Shown: in pieces, positions 1 to 13,200 of the stretch
How positions within the stretch are numbered: the stretch's first letter is position 1
Layout: each line of letters starts with the position of its first letter
Program-made: the position numbers and the translations under genes
DNA from: Colocasia esculenta
Lineage: Eukaryota; Streptophyta; Magnoliopsida; Alismatales; Araceae
Length of the DNA: 64,000 bases
Direction: 5' to 3'
NCBI GenBank assembly: GCA_014218235.1
Contig: CM024761.1
Span: 94,919,648-94,983,647 of the forward strand
Notes under the pieces: model-generated
Seen by the model: the letters and a program-made list of their open reading frames with translations, nothing else
Databases searched by the model: none
Told to the model about the DNA's origin: nothing

Positions 1-2667
1 ACATATAACACTCAATCACTTTACACATCTTAATTATCAATTTCACATGTCTTTGTTAACTTAATCATGATACTGATGTTTTCAAAATTAAAACATCTTA
101 CCTTACAGTCCTAGACATGCTGTACAGTTACTGAATTGCACAAGATCGAATTCAATACATCTAATATGAACAATTTCCATAGTTTAACTAATAACTGTAC
201 TTGCTGTCATCAATTTGATTTTAAATTTTTATCACAGGTCATTAGAAGTAAGTATGTCACATATGCAATTATTCTGATTTTTCGAACAGTAAATATAATT
301 TCTATAATTAAATCTATGTTGCAGACATAATTATCGAAATATCATTAACAATGGTACACACCAACCTATTTGGACATTAATAGAACAGAAACCTAATACC
401 GGTATTGAATCTGTCATGGAAAATTTATAAAATTAAATACATAACAAAATCTATTTATACTAGATTTAAACATGTTCATGTCATGCTCCTTATTCACTCC
501 CTAAATTTTAATACTTTACATGGTTCATAGAAAATTTAGGCAACCTCATGATATGACCTATTAATAGTATACAATCACCAATAAAAATTTCAGTATATAT
601 CCATGTTCAGAAATTATTTAAACAGCAAAAGAAGATCAAAAAAGCGCATTTTCAGGTCATGAAGAAGTAGACGTCAAGGGATGTTGCCGTCAACTTCCTC
701 TGAAGAACTTGACTGCGACCTATGTTGCCGACAACCTGATCCCAGCAGCACACACAAACAACTTTTCATACAAGGGTGAATTTGGGGTTCTAAGACACGA
801 GGGAAAATCCAGAAAAATACTAAAACTCAAGGGGATATGTATAGGATCAAGATCTAGGTTTACTTGCCTCTTAAAAAAATCTACAAAGATCATAATATGT
901 CGATGAAGCCCTTCTCGGCCCTGTCAAAATGGTGTTCGGAAATGCCTTAGATCTTCTTCTCCAGTCGATGTAGATGGCTCCTCGGAGTTGGGATCTCTTC
1001 TTGGATGTATTGGCTGTCCTCCAGATGTTGTAGCTCCTCGGGGAACACCTCTAGTCGACGGATCCGGCCTTCCGAAGTTTAGCTTTTCACCATCTCGGAG
1101 CTAGGGTTTTCACCAAATGCTAAAAACCTTTTCCTCATCCTAAGATGGGTATTTTTTAGGCTCGGGGTTGGGGATACATACTAGGGTGGCTTTCCTATGG
1201 GTTAAGATTGGTTTCCTAACCTGGAACCAGCCAAAACACGAGCATTAACAATTCTGGAACCGTTACGCAGGAGGATATTAACGTCAACATTGGTTGTAGT
1301 CAACTGCACAGTTGACGTCAAGGTCTGGCCGCCAGAATGGTGTTGTCGTCCAGGGGGTGGCCGCCCACTGTGGTTGGCGTCCATGGGCTGGACACCAACA
1401 ATGCCTTGGCATCCAGGTCCTGGCCGCCAACAGCACAGTGCAGCCAAAACTCCATTAAACCTAAAATTAATTGTATAAATACACCAAAGCAATGTAGTAT
1501 GTGTAAACATAATTGCATATTTTCTTACCACATAAAGTACATACATTTCACAATATTTAATTAAATACAACTTACACTAATCATAATTAAGAACAATTTG
1601 CATCAATACATACATATATGCACATATACGTACACATTGCATAATTACATACATTACGCATGAACCTATGATTAAAATGTGTTCATTATTAGTTAAATAT
1701 TGTATGCACATTATCATCCAAGTACTTCACACACCATAAATAATTTAACACGCTTAAAGTAGATAAATATTATTTAAACAAGAATAACACATGTATGTAT
1801 ACATACGCACATCCATAATACTAACTACATGCATTAAAATAATTAAATACAATAGAAACCTTAATAATTAGATAATTCACACACGTTTAAATACATATTG
1901 CATGCTCGGAAATAAAGTCATGATTATTTAAAAAATGAATGATAGTGTTTTCTTACTATTTGTACAACACTTACCATATGCATGGGATTTACTTATATTG
2001 ATGACTAGATAATGCATACACATTATGTATGTTTTATACTTGTACAAAAATAGCGCACATATACTTACATGGTCCACAACAAAACTTACTTATCACATGC
2101 ACAATGTTATCTATGTATTATTCATATACTATTGATGAATTTGATGTACATAGGATTAAATAGATAGATATCACATGCATAAAGTAACATACATATATAT
2201 ATTTACACATAACTTCCATGGAATAGGTAGGATAGTATGCACTTCAAGATTTAGACAGTACAGGAATAATATTATTAAGATACAATTTGGAATAAGGTAT
2301 CTATGAATAATCTATACAACAAAAGAAATCCTTGCATGCACATACTTGAATTATCATATGCATAAATATACACGTATTTACCTCATAATTATATACATTA
2401 TGCATGAAGTAGATAACTACAACATGCACATCGGTAATTCGATTATCGTGCATAATACTACCTAAGTATTATATACCTAGGATTTTCGTATACACAGTAT
2501 GCACAAATTTGTTAATTGCCTATTTTCACCTAAATATCATATATATACATGCATACGTTCATGACAAGTGTAACAATTATAATATGCACTATAAAATACA
2601 CATGTTATGCACTCAACAAGTAAATACGCATGCACGATATAAAAGAATGAAAATTCAGGGTATCACA
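1..2667 (-). mobile_element. Element 1, 3' LTR (cut by window edge)
   Basis: This is a near-identical direct copy of 5182-7850; for example, the first 60 bases differ at only three sites. On the minus strand it starts TGTGATACCCTGAATTTT at 2667 and is preceded by a polypurine tract, as expected for the U3 start of a 3' LTR. It runs off the left edge. It carries a block of TGACGTCA-like motifs (about 1280-1440 and 665-745) and a GC-type splice-donor-like site, AG|GCAAGTA, at about 867. The many short open frames here on both strands are not conserved as protein and are taken as chance. Confidence 0.9.
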
Positions 2668-2683
2668 CTCTCCCCTCCTTGAA
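2668..2683 (-). other. Polypurine tract of element 1
   Basis: On the minus strand this reads TTCAAGGAGGGGAGAG, directly abutting the LTR start. This is the plus-strand primer site used in LTR-retrotransposon reverse transcription. It fixes the orientation of element 1 as minus. Confidence 0.85.
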
Positions 2684-2742
2684 AAAGATCTTCATCCTCG
2701 AAGATCGAATCAAGTACCTGTAGTGACGTCGCCAAGGTCATT

Positions 2743-3216
2743 TCAGACTAATCCTTGCTCCTTTATGGTTACTGATGAAGCATCTCTTGAGATGAACTTC
2801 ATCTTCAGGTTCGGACATTCCTTAAGCTGATGATTCTTGCTGCCACATCTAAGACACCTCCCTTCCTTTCTCCAACATGCATTCCCGCCATGACGCTTCC
2901 AGCAAGGGATACATTCTAACTTCCCGCTGCCTGATGCCACAGTTGATTTTTGACCATCCATTAGCTTCTTCATCTTCCTATCTTGCCTTTGAAATGGCCT
3001 TGGTACTCCCTCCTTTTGAGCATCATTTCCTCCTTGATATGCTTCCACTTTATTCTCTTGATGATTCGCCATGCCAAGAGTTTCTTCCAAGGTACGGGAG
3101 TCAAGCTCCATAAGCCTAGCTTTCACCGATGGTTTGAGTCCTTTCACGAACTTCTTTATCTTGCGGTTCTACTCATACCTCCTAGACTGAGCACTACGTC
3201 TACCACGTCCAGCCAT
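2743..3216 (-). pseudogene. Internally deleted gag of element 1
   Basis: This is the only coding remnant inside element 1. A plausible start, ATG at 3216-3214, opens a basic N-terminus (MAGRGRR...). After about 15 codons there is an in-frame TAG, and the same frame then continues as the C-terminal part of a Ty3/gypsy gag. That part includes a KGLKP motif like those just after the capsid core, a charged linker, and a CX2CX4HX4C zinc knuckle (CLRCGSKNHQLKEC) near the end. The capsid core is missing and all of pol is absent between here and the polypurine tract. The N- and C-terminal gag pieces are joined in one frame, which suggests a clean internal deletion in a non-autonomous element rather than random decay. 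The knuckle assignment is firm; whether the element was ever mobile is inferred. Confidence 0.75.
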
Positions 3217-3386
3217 TTCCTTCAAAATAATCAATCTAGTTAGAATCCAGGTTACTAATCCTAACTATTTACCTTAACTATCTTCCATTCATTATTAATA
3301 AATTCCTACATATATGGACAATTTCCTATAAAGACTTTACAATATGGTGGTGATGATGGTCTATCCATGTACAATTTCATCCTTTA

Positions 3387-3398
3387 GCTCTGATACCA
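3387..3398 (-). other. Primer-binding site (tRNA-iMet) of element 1
   Basis: The minus strand reads TGGTATCAGAGC, complementary to the 3' end of plant initiator tRNA-Met. It lies five bases inside the LTR at 3404. It is a priming site, not a tRNA gene. Confidence 0.9.
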
Positions 3399-3403
3399 AT
3401 CTC

Positions 3404-6400
3404 TATAACGACCCTCCTCATACCGGTATGATTATACCAGTCCCCATCAGTATAAAGGGCGTCATTATAGTGGGATAAAACCCAACACTAGCCGATAGGT
3501 TGAAAAGTACTTAGATAGCAATTTATTTAAGCGGAATAAAATAAACAATTCAACTTTAGTCCATTACCATCACATATTCCACAGTCTATATAGCGAAAAT
3601 AAAATGACAATGTCCACATTATTACATGAGGAATGAACTACATTGTTCAAATATTGTCCATACAACATTTTTATTCAAGTTATGAAAGGAAAAGTACAAC
3701 TGAAAATTTTTCTCTTCAAAAGCTACTCCTCCAAGAGGTCAACCTTCGCTATGCCTTTCTCCAAAATAGTAAAACCTGTCTCACCTGTACGCCCAAGCAA
3801 GGGTGAGTACAAAGACTCAGCAAGTAAAACAAAGACTTAATCTTAAACATATCACATTCACATTAAGCTATTAAATACTAAAGAATACACACTAGCATTC
3901 AAATTACAAGAACATGCATGGAACATACTTTTAGCTATCAACACATTTCTAAATCACTTAACCATACTTTGCTCTATTACATTTTTAATTTAAATCATGG
4001 ACACTAATATTATACACTTGAACATATTTTGTAAAACTAACATGTAACATGGTTCATTCATTCACACTTTAGTTCATTTCACGATATATCCCTACAACTA
4101 GAACATAGAATTTGGCATAAAGATTTGAACATCCTAACATGATGACTATTCACTTTTCACATGTACTTTTCATATCTAATTTCACATTTTTCTTGCTGTT
4201 CTAATGCAAATAATTATCATACACATGGTTTCATATTCTATAGCATGAATTTAAAAGTCTAGAACATAGTCAAGTTAATTGGCAATACTAAACAATTTAA
4301 ACATGGAACTCTATACTAAGTACTCATCACATCTAGCATGGAATGTAAACATTCTTCCTTATGTTTATCACATTCATAACTATATTTTAGTTGCTGATTT
4401 AGCATGGAATAAACTCCATTATATAAGTTTAGTCTTATTCACACACAATCCCACTCCTTTAGGATCCTCACATGCTCAAATTTTCAGGTTACATAAATGG
4501 AATGATGACGTATGTTGATTCACGTGCACTATCTCATAAAAAGAAGTAAAGCATCTAACATGATACTAAACATGATATAACAATTATGGTAACTAATACA
4601 CGAAATTATATGAACATATTGCATTAATATATTAGTTTTTGACATGCAAGCACATTCTTATTAACATTAACTTTTCTCCTTACTTGTCTCTTCACATAAT
4701 CTTCATATTACTTACTCTTTCATTTTCACTTATCACATATTATGTCATTTGTACTCATCACCTGCCACTTTTGAATATCATTGTATACTTATTCATATTC
4801 CAATAATTTAAAATGTCATGACACATAGTCCTAACTACCTATTAGAGGACTCAAACAAATATCCCATACTCATAACTCATCGCATCTCATAGCACATAAC
4901 TCATAACACATAACTCATATCACATACCCACCACCTAGGCAATGTAGTGGTGAATCTTGGTAACTGCGCAGACCGGGAGAAGCACTCTCCACTCTATCCA
5001 GTGGTACTTGTCCACCTCCAGGTTTTTCACACTGCCTTTAGGACAAACTTTTCACACATAGAGCTTTCCATAGGGACTTTTCTATGTACAGCTCTCGAAG
5101 CCTCTAGGGTAGCAGTGTCATTCTTGACCCAATTATCACACATTTACTTATTCACATTTTCACACCATATTCACATATATTACATATAACACTCAATCAC
5201 TTTACACATCTTAATTTTTAATTTCACATGTCTTAGTTAACCTAATCATGATACTACTGTTTTCAAAATTAAAACATCTTACCTTATAGTCCTAGACATG
5301 CTGTACATTTACTGAATTGCACAAGATCGAATTCAATACATCTAATATGAACAATTTCCATGGTTTAACTAATAACTGTACTTGCTGTCATCAATTTGAT
5401 TTTAAATTTTTATCACAGGTCATTAGCAGTAAGTATGTCACATATGCAATTTTTTAGATTTTTCGAACAGTAAATATAATTTCTATAATTAAATCTATGT
5501 TGCATACATAATTATCGAAATATCATTAAGTATGGTACACACCAACCTATTTGGACATTAATAGAACAGAAACCTAATACCGATATTCAATCTGTCATGG
5601 AAAATTTATAAAATTAAATTCACAACAAAATCTATTTATAGTAGATTTAAACATGTTCATGTCATGCTCCTTATTCACTCTCTAAATTTTAATAATTTAC
5701 ATGGTTCATAGAGAATTTAGGCAACCTCATGATATGACCTACTAACAGTATACAATCACCTATAAAACTTTTAGTATATATCCATGTTCAGAAATTATTT
5801 AAACAGCAAAAGAAGATCAAAAAAGCACATTTTCAGGTCCTGAAGAAGTATACGTCAAGGGATGTGGCCGTCAACTTCCTCTGAAGAACTTGACTGCAAC
5901 CTATGTTGCCGTCAACCTGATCCCAGCAGCACATACAGACAAGTTTTCATACAAGGGTGAATTTGGGGTTCCAGAACTAGAGGAAAAATCCAGAAAAATA
6001 CTAAAACTCAAGGGGATATGTATAGGATCAAGATCTAGGTTTACTTGCCTCTTAAAAAAATCTACAAAGATTAGAATATGTCGATGAAGCCCTTCTCAGC
6101 CCTGTCAAAAGGGTGTTCAGAAACGCCTTAGATCTTCATCTCCAGTCGATGTAGATGGCTCCTCGGAGTTGGGATCTCTTCTTGGATGGATTGGCTGTCC
6201 TCCAGATATTGTAGCTCCTCGGGGAACACCTCCAGTCGACAGATCCGACCTTCCAAAGTTTAGCTTTTCACCATCTCTGAGCTAGGGTTTTCACCAAATG
6301 CTAAAAGCCTTTTCCTCATCCTAAGATGGGTATTTTATAGGCTCGGGGAAGGGGATACATACTAGGGTAGGTTTCCTATGGGTTAAGATGGGTTTCCTAA

Positions 6401-7850
6401 CCTAGAACCAGCCAAAACACGAGCATTAACAATTCTGGAACCGTTACGCAGGAGGATATTAACGTCAACATCAGTTGTAGTCAACTGCACAGTTGACGTC
6501 AAGGTCTGGCCGGCAGAATGGGGTTGGCGTCCAAGGGGTGGCCGCCCAATGTGGTTGGCGTCCAGGGGCTGGATGCCAACAGTGCCTTGGCGTCCAGGTC
6601 CTGGCCGCCAGCAGCACAATGCAGCAAAACTCCATTAAACCTAAAATTAAATGTATAAATACACCCAAGCAATCTAGTATGTGTAAAAATAATTGCATAT
6701 GTTCTTACCACGTAAAGTACATACATTTCACAATATTTAATTAAATACAACTTACACTAATCATAATTAAGAACAATTTGCATCAATACATACATATATG
6801 CACATATACGTACACATTGCATAATTACATACATTACGCATGAACCTATGATTAAAATGTGTTCTTTATTAGTTAAATATTGTATGCACATTATCATCCA
6901 AGTACGTCACACACCATAAATAATTTAACACACTTAAAGTAGATAAATATTATTTAAACAAGAATAACACATGTATGTATACATACGCACATCCATAATA
7001 CTAACTACATGCATTAAAATAATTAAATACAATAGGCACCTCAATAATTAGATAATTCACACATGTTTAAATATATATTGCATGCTCAGAAATAAACTCA
7101 TGATTATTTAAAAAATGTATGATGATGTTTTCTTACTATGTGTACAACACTTACCATATGCATGGGATTTACTTATATTGATGACTAGATAATGCATACA
7201 CATTTATGTATTTTTTATACTTGTACAAAAATAGCGCACATATACTTACATGGTCCACAACAAAACTTACTTATCACATGCACAATGTTATATATGTATT
7301 ATTCATATACTATAGATGAATTTGATGTACATAGGATTAAATAGATAGATATCACATGCATAAAGTAACATACATATATATATTTACACACAACTTCGAT
7401 GGAATAGGTAGGATAGTATGCACTTCAAGATTTAGATAGTGCATGAATAATATTATTAACATACAATTTGGAATAAGTTATCTATGAATAATCTATACAA
7501 CAAAAGAAATCCTTGCATGCACATACTTGAAAATTATCATATGCATAAATATACACGTATTTACATCATAATTATATACATTATCCATGAAGTAGATAAC
7601 TACAACATGCACATCCGTAATTCGATTATCGTGCATAATATTACCTAGGTATTATATACCTAGGATTTTAGTATACACAGTATGCACAAATTTGTTAATT
7701 GCCTATTTTCACCTAAATATCATATATATATATGCATAAGTTCATGAGAAGTGTAAGAATTATAATATGCACTATAAAATACGCATGTTATGCACTCAAC
7801 AAGTAAATACACATGCACGATATAAAAGAATGAAAATTCAGGGTATCACA
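3404..7850 (-). mobile_element. Element 1, 5' LTR, about 4.4 kb
   Basis: This is the full LTR. The minus strand begins TGTGATACCC at 7850 and ends GGGTCGTTATA at 3404, next to the primer-binding site. At 4447 bases it is among the longest plant LTRs and about six times the internal region. Visible modules in sense order are two blocks of GACGTC/GTTGACG motifs (about 6470-6610 and 5845-5920), a TATA-like box at 6331-6342, a GC-type donor AG|GCAAGTA at 6048, a conserved segment with GCGCAGACCGGGAG (about 4970-5030), and an acceptor-like CAG|GTGAGAC at 3785. The family recurs as solo LTRs at 10286-13539, 20926-23670 and 32991-37179. Confidence 0.92.
6331..6342 (-). promoter_or_regulatory. TATA-like box in element 1 LTR
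   Basis: The minus strand reads CCTATAAAATA, about 290 bases before the proposed donor at 6048 and downstream of a GACGTC-rich block. A TATA-like word occurs at the corresponding place in the related solo LTRs (10753-10760 plus, about 36288-36296 minus). This is inferred from position and sequence only. Confidence 0.45.
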
Positions 7851-8362
7851 AATTTGAATTATCGTACATGCATATTTAGACATTCGTGCTTGCCTATTTC
7901 TTAAAATGTTAATCACTTATATCATTGCAAGCACATTGAGATATAAATCCTACTGGGCTACTTTGCTCATTCCCTACTTTTCAACATCATAGGTGACATT
8001 GAAGTGGAAGACGAAGGTCAAGGCTTTGATGTGAATGCTTCAGAGTGATGAGGGTGTTCCAACCTTAGTGCCTATCATTAGTTTATTTGAGAGTAGTTTG
8101 GTGTAGTAGACTAGGAGGATATATGTAATTTTCCTTTATTGAGTCTTAGTCCTGTAATTCAACAATGAAAGGGTATGTGTTAGTACTATTTTGAGATTTG
8201 AATACAAGATTAGTGGTGTTCATTATGGGCCCTAATATTATCTTTGTGTCAATACACATTTAATGCTCGCTAGCAAGAGGCTTATTTGCCCACTACTCAC
8301 GTCTCGGAATATCGATCTTTAATATCTAAATATATCCGTTATGTAATTCTCTAGACGTGATA
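7851..8362 (+). mobile_element. Element 2, 5' LTR, 3' part only
   Basis: This matches the last 510 bases of the LTR at 16707-19810 (compare 19302-19810). It includes the CCTACTGGGCT motif, an acceptor-like ATAG|GTGACATTG, and the end ..GACGTGATA. The left part of this LTR was displaced beyond the window by the insertion of element 1. Confidence 0.9.
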
Positions 8363-8368
8363 ATTTAG

Positions 8369-8383
8369 TGGTATCAGAGCCTA
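8369..8383 (+). other. Primer-binding site (tRNA-iMet) of element 2
   Basis: TGGTATCAGAGCCTA lies six bases after the LTR end. Its first 13 bases match the complement of the 3' end of initiator tRNA-Met. A leader of about 210 bases follows, with nothing else recognised before gag. Confidence 0.9.
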
Positions 8384-8593
8384 GGAAACAATAGGAATAT
8401 GTAAGTCCTATGTTTAAGTGATACCCAAGAATCTACGTCATGATGATACATATAGTACCTGGTGAGAATGAGTAGAGACTAGGAATAAACTAGTTTTATG
8501 AACTAAGCACCCATACCGATTAAACTTTATGATTTAACTAGAACATTAATTAGTGGCTATCCTTTTCTCAGGAAGTTCTTTAATTCCTTAACA

Positions 8594-9556
8594 ATGGCCC
8601 ACAAACAATGGCAGGCAATGCAAGAGACAGTGGCAGGACTGACTCAGTCCCTGCAAAATGTTGTACAGGTAGGAAATCAAGCTGGTGCTTGAAATGGAAC
8701 TGGCAATCTACATTGCAGCTTCAAGAGTTTGAATCCCCCTCATTTCTCAGGATCCCACGACCCAGATGAGGCAGAGAATTGGCAGGAGGACATGGAAAGG
8801 ATCTTCTAAGTCATGTAGTGCACCAATCGGGAGAAGGTATTACTTGCTACTTTCCAGTTCAATAAGGATGCTAGGGCGTGGTGGAAGGCCACATCGGCTC
8901 ACTTACCAAATGTGGCAGAACTAGAATGGATAGGTTCCCAAAGATATTCCGGGGAAAATACTTTTCTGTCAAGGAAAAGAAAGCTGTGGAATTTTCCGCA
9001 TTTAAGCAAAGGAGAATGTCGGTCGCTAAGTATGAAGCTTAGTTCGTCCGCTTGGGCGTGTATGCCCCACATCTGGTGGGCACTAAAAGATTGAAGGTGA
9101 ATAGATTCATGGATCAGCTCAGGCCCATGTTTATTGAAAAACTGGGACTACACAACATTAGTACAAAGACAGAGATGGTCCAAAGAACCCAACTTGTGGA
9201 AGACACCATGGCAAAGGTTGAAGGCATGAAGGGAAAAGAAACAACAAAGTCTATTTTTGTAAAGAAAGGAGCGGCTAATACTGCGGCAACCTTCCACAAC
9301 AACAACAACACCAACAACAACTACAACAACAAGAGGCCGAATACTGGTAGAGATTATGTTGTAGAAAAGAAGATCAAGGTAGAAGGGAGACAGTTAGTTG
9401 AGAACTGTCATTTATGTGACAAGCCTGGACATTGAGCTGAAGAATGCTGGAAGAAGCTCGAAGCTTACCTAAAATGTGGTGGTCGAGACCATCGCATTCC
9501 TGACTATCAGATGTTGAAAGATCAACCCGAAAGATCACATAATGTGTCGCGGCATC
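8594..9556 (+). pseudogene. gag: Element 2 gag pseudogene
   Basis: This is a Ty3/gypsy gag with several in-frame stops and shifts. The start ATG at 8594 (MAHKQWQAMQ) lines up with the gag starts of elements 6 and 8. The capsid-like core is recognisable by the DPDEAENW motif and the KDARAWW motif. A CAACAA-rich stretch at about 9297-9335 codes for an Asn/Thr linker. The first zinc knuckle (CHLCDKPGH, about 9409-9435) is broken by a TGA, and the second (LKCGGRDHRIPDY) has lost its last cysteine. The order core, linker and two knuckles is the family norm. This copy cannot make a working capsid protein. Confidence 0.9.
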
Positions 9557-9599
9557 AGGGATGCCTTAATGCAATGATAGAAACTGACCTACCCGAGGA

Positions 9600-9926
9600 A
9601 GGGGGTATGGTGGAAGGTACCATTTTTATTCACTCTAAACTTACCTTGTTTTCATTGATACTGGAGCTGCATATTCATTTGTTTCCACCTCATTTTCCGC
9701 AACTCTACCTGTTAAACTAGTTCTCATGAACTCCAAAATCACTGTAGCATCCCCTCTTGGCTCTGAATCTGAGCTCACACACTACCTACCTAAATGTGAA
9801 ACCATTATTGGAGGACATAATCTCCGTGCCAATCTCATATGTTTAAATATGAAGGGTTATGACGCTATTCTAGGTGTCGACTGGTTAATTAAGTATGATG
9901 CCAATGTTAATTGTCGTCATAGGATG
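9600..9926 (+). pseudogene. Element 2 protease region, left piece
   Basis: This is a retropepsin-like aspartic protease region. The catalytic D-T-G is at 9657-9665 (reading GAT ACT GGA), followed by a Ser-Phe motif. It continues after a frame change into a segment ending ..YDAILGVDWLIKYDANVNC, the family's usual end of the protease domain. The reading is cut at 9926 by the hAT insertion; the polyprotein resumes at 13614. Confidence 0.85.
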
Positions 9927-10285
9927 TAGGGCTGTACAAAATATGGTCCAAATCGAAAAACTGAACTGGCCGGTTCGGTTCGGTTTCATGGGCCTAGTGG
10001 TTCAGTTCGGTATGAGGCTGGGAAATTGAAATGAACCGAATATATGTATATATAATTATAAAAATAATAGAATTATACAATAAAAAAGGTAGCGCAGTGG
10101 AGGGCGGCGTCGCGCGCCCTCTGCGCGCGTGGTGGTCGCGAGTACGAAACTCGCAAGCACCAGAAAACTCGACTTTTTGCCACTTTTTTAGAAAAACGTC
10201 AGAAAAACACCAGAAAATAGCAAAAAAATTGGATTTCGGTTTGAACCGAATAGAACCGGTTCGGTTCGGTTCACCGAATGAGTTC

Positions 10286-13200
10286 CGTAAGGCCCTCGAA
10301 TTTCCGTCGCATTTTTTTTGTGTCGTGTGTGTGAATATTGTGCTTGTGTATGTATGTATGTATCTACGTATGTATTAATTAGTATACTTATGTGTGTATG
10401 TGTATAATTTAGGTATAAATAATGTATGTATTGCTTGATGGTACTGTGTGCACAATACCATATAGATATTACATGTATATATACATGATGTGCATGGGTT
10501 TCTGCATGTTTTAGAGTTCTGGCTGAAGGCCAGATTAGCGTCAATATCCGTAGACGTTGATGTTGTGTCGGCGTCAACCCTGTGGACGCCAACACTAAGT
10601 CCAGCGTTCAGCGATGTGGACGCCAATTTCTCTAACCTGCATGCGTTGCAGACCCGAAATTCTGGAAGCAAGCCACCCCAACCATTGGGGAGCTGTCCCC
10701 AATGGTTTGAAAGGCCATCTTGTCACCTGCTGTGTGGGTGAGAGGTCTTTGGCTATATACAAAGCCATTTTTACAACCCTAAGCCTTCTCTTTGCCCCTT
10801 TGCAAGAGAGGAAGAAGAGAAAGGAGTGAAACCCTATTTTCGGACTGTGAGAAACCCTCACCTTTGCAACCCAAAATCTGAAGTTCTGAAGCTTGATTCG
10901 GCCACCTGCTGCATCAAGGAGCTTGCTGGATCATCGACGAAGGCATCCCCGACCTCGGATTGGACTGAAGCTTGCTCAAGAACCTGGAGGAAGGCCATCT
11001 TGGAGGCTGGTTGGGAACTTCTTGGGACAGCCCAAGGAGAGCTTCACCAAGCCTTTTGATATCTTTGGAGTATACCTAAAAGGCAAGTACCCTACCCATA
11101 GTGTTCATGTATGTGTCTAGGATGGTTTTACCATTTTTATCTATTTTCCCTCGTGTCCTAGACCCCCAAATTCACCCCATCTTTGGAGCTCGGGTCTGTG
11201 TTTTGCACAGACCTGACCTTAACGGCAATATCCCTTGCCGTTAAGATCATGCTTAGCATCCAACGATTGTGCCGTTAACTCCCTTTGACGGCCAAGGATT
11301 GTCGTTAAGTTCTTCAGGACAGAACAGAAAACTGTTCTCTCCTTTTATACAACTATTTTCGATGTATTTCTCGTGATAAAGATATATTGTAGCCTTTATG
11401 TACTATGTATACTAGTGAATGTGGTGTGTGGATGGATTTTTGTGCAAGGTGGTAAATGATAAAGTTTAGTTATTCCATGGAAATACATGTATGATGAATT
11501 GCTAATCTTGTCAACCCTTTGTTTGTATGCTTTAGGATGAGTCTAAATGTCCTACATTTTATGGGTCATGCATGTATTAGTCAGTCTCTGTTCTGAAATT
11601 CTGAGATTTTTCCCATGCTTGTGTGAATTAGTGAAAATGTTGTTTGGGAAATAGGAATCATGCGTAGGTCATGATAAATCTTCAGTAAATCATGTATTGC
11701 CCATAAATTTCCGGAATAAATTCTGTAACTCCATGCCTGTTAGGGCTCAGACAGTGAGTTGTTAAAATTGTGCTTGTGTTCAACTCCATGTTAAATCGAA
11801 TTGCGGATAGCATGTGGAATTAATGTTAGATTTTCTGTAATTTCGTTTTAGCTTAGAAAAATCTGAAATTTTGCATGAAGAACCCTAAACCCGAAATTAG
11901 CCCGTGGTTAAAATTTCAGGTCATTTGGACCAGTATATGATGCAATATGATTTTTCCATGTAAAAATGTGAAACTAATGCATGCCGTTGTAAAAATGATT
12001 TGATTTTGTATATAGCAACCTGATTAGTGAAATTTCCTGATTAGGAAAAATAGAGAAGTGTACATGTGAGTGAGAAAGTGAATGGAATGAGAGTGACATG
12101 TGTAAACATATGTGTTAAAATCAGTAAAATGTGTAATGTGTAACTTGTGCCAAATGTGACACTGCTTCCGTAGTGGGCAGTGGAACCGTATCAGGGAAAA
12201 GTCCCCCTGAGAAGGTTCAATGTGTTGTGACCCTAAGGGCATTAGGGGGAAATCCTGGAGGTGGACAAGTACCACTGGTTAGGGTGGAGACTTGTTCTCC
12301 CGGTCTGCGCAGTCCAAGAGTCGCCATTGTATTGCCTAGATGGCGTCTATGTGATGTGATGTGTTGTGTCCTTCTTTGGTGGTTTGGACTATGTGTCATG
12401 GCACTAAATTCGAATGTGTAAATGTGTATGTGTTTATGTGAAAAATGTGAATGTGAACAATGTGTAAAAGTGCATGTGTAAAGTGTGAAATATGCGAATT
12501 TGAAATTGTGTAAAAATGTGAAACCAAAATGTGAGGATGTGAGTTTGTAATCCATGTTATGACAATCTGAAATCATGCTTAAACAGTAGCTTTAATATGT
12601 TATGATCATGTTTATGTATGCAAAATGCCTAGAATCCATGCTAGGGATAATTGTTAAGCATATATAAACAACTTCCATACTTGGGTCCACATGTTTTGAT
12701 TTAATCGTTGTGTAGCTCTCATGTGTTAGATTATGGTTGCTAAAGTATGTAAAACCAGCAAGCTTAAAGCATGTAAAATGGTTACGTATATGCGTAGGAA
12801 TGTGTAGATTCATGTTAGGTTTGTTTCCTTTCATGCATGCTCGGGAATTCATGTTAATGGCTTTCATGTCTGAGTTGGTTGAAGGTAGATTTTTATGTGA
12901 GGAATGAATAGAAAGCATGTGATAGGTGATTCTATTTTAGGAAATATGAAAGCATAGTCCATGTGTTTAAATTGTAGATTCACCATGATAGGTTGTAAAA
13001 TTTAATGTCAAGCATGCTACATGTTGTGTCTTGTGAATGTGTATGTAGAACCTACTATGATATGTGCATGTACGGTATGTGTAGAATTACTTGCGGAGTC
13101 TTTTAGACTCACTACTTGCTTCAGCGTACAGGTGTAGTTGGTGACGAGACACTTGTGGAGGAGACGTTGGAAACCGACTCCGAGCATGGAGATTAGAGTG

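Noticed and set aside
1202..1570. Overlapping open frames on both strands as a possible gene pair.
   Set aside because: They lie in an LTR over a GC-rich motif block. The duplicate at 6383-6750 changes their frames and lengths, as expected for non-coding DNA.
3387..3398. tRNA-Met gene or fragment.
   Set aside because: Only 12-15 bases match the 3' end of the tRNA, always next to an LTR: these are primer-binding sites.
10826..11120. A small host gene with a TATA box upstream at 10753.
   Set aside because: The overlapping frames have no conserved domain, and the segment corresponds to the leader of the other LTRs in the group, where the frames are not kept.
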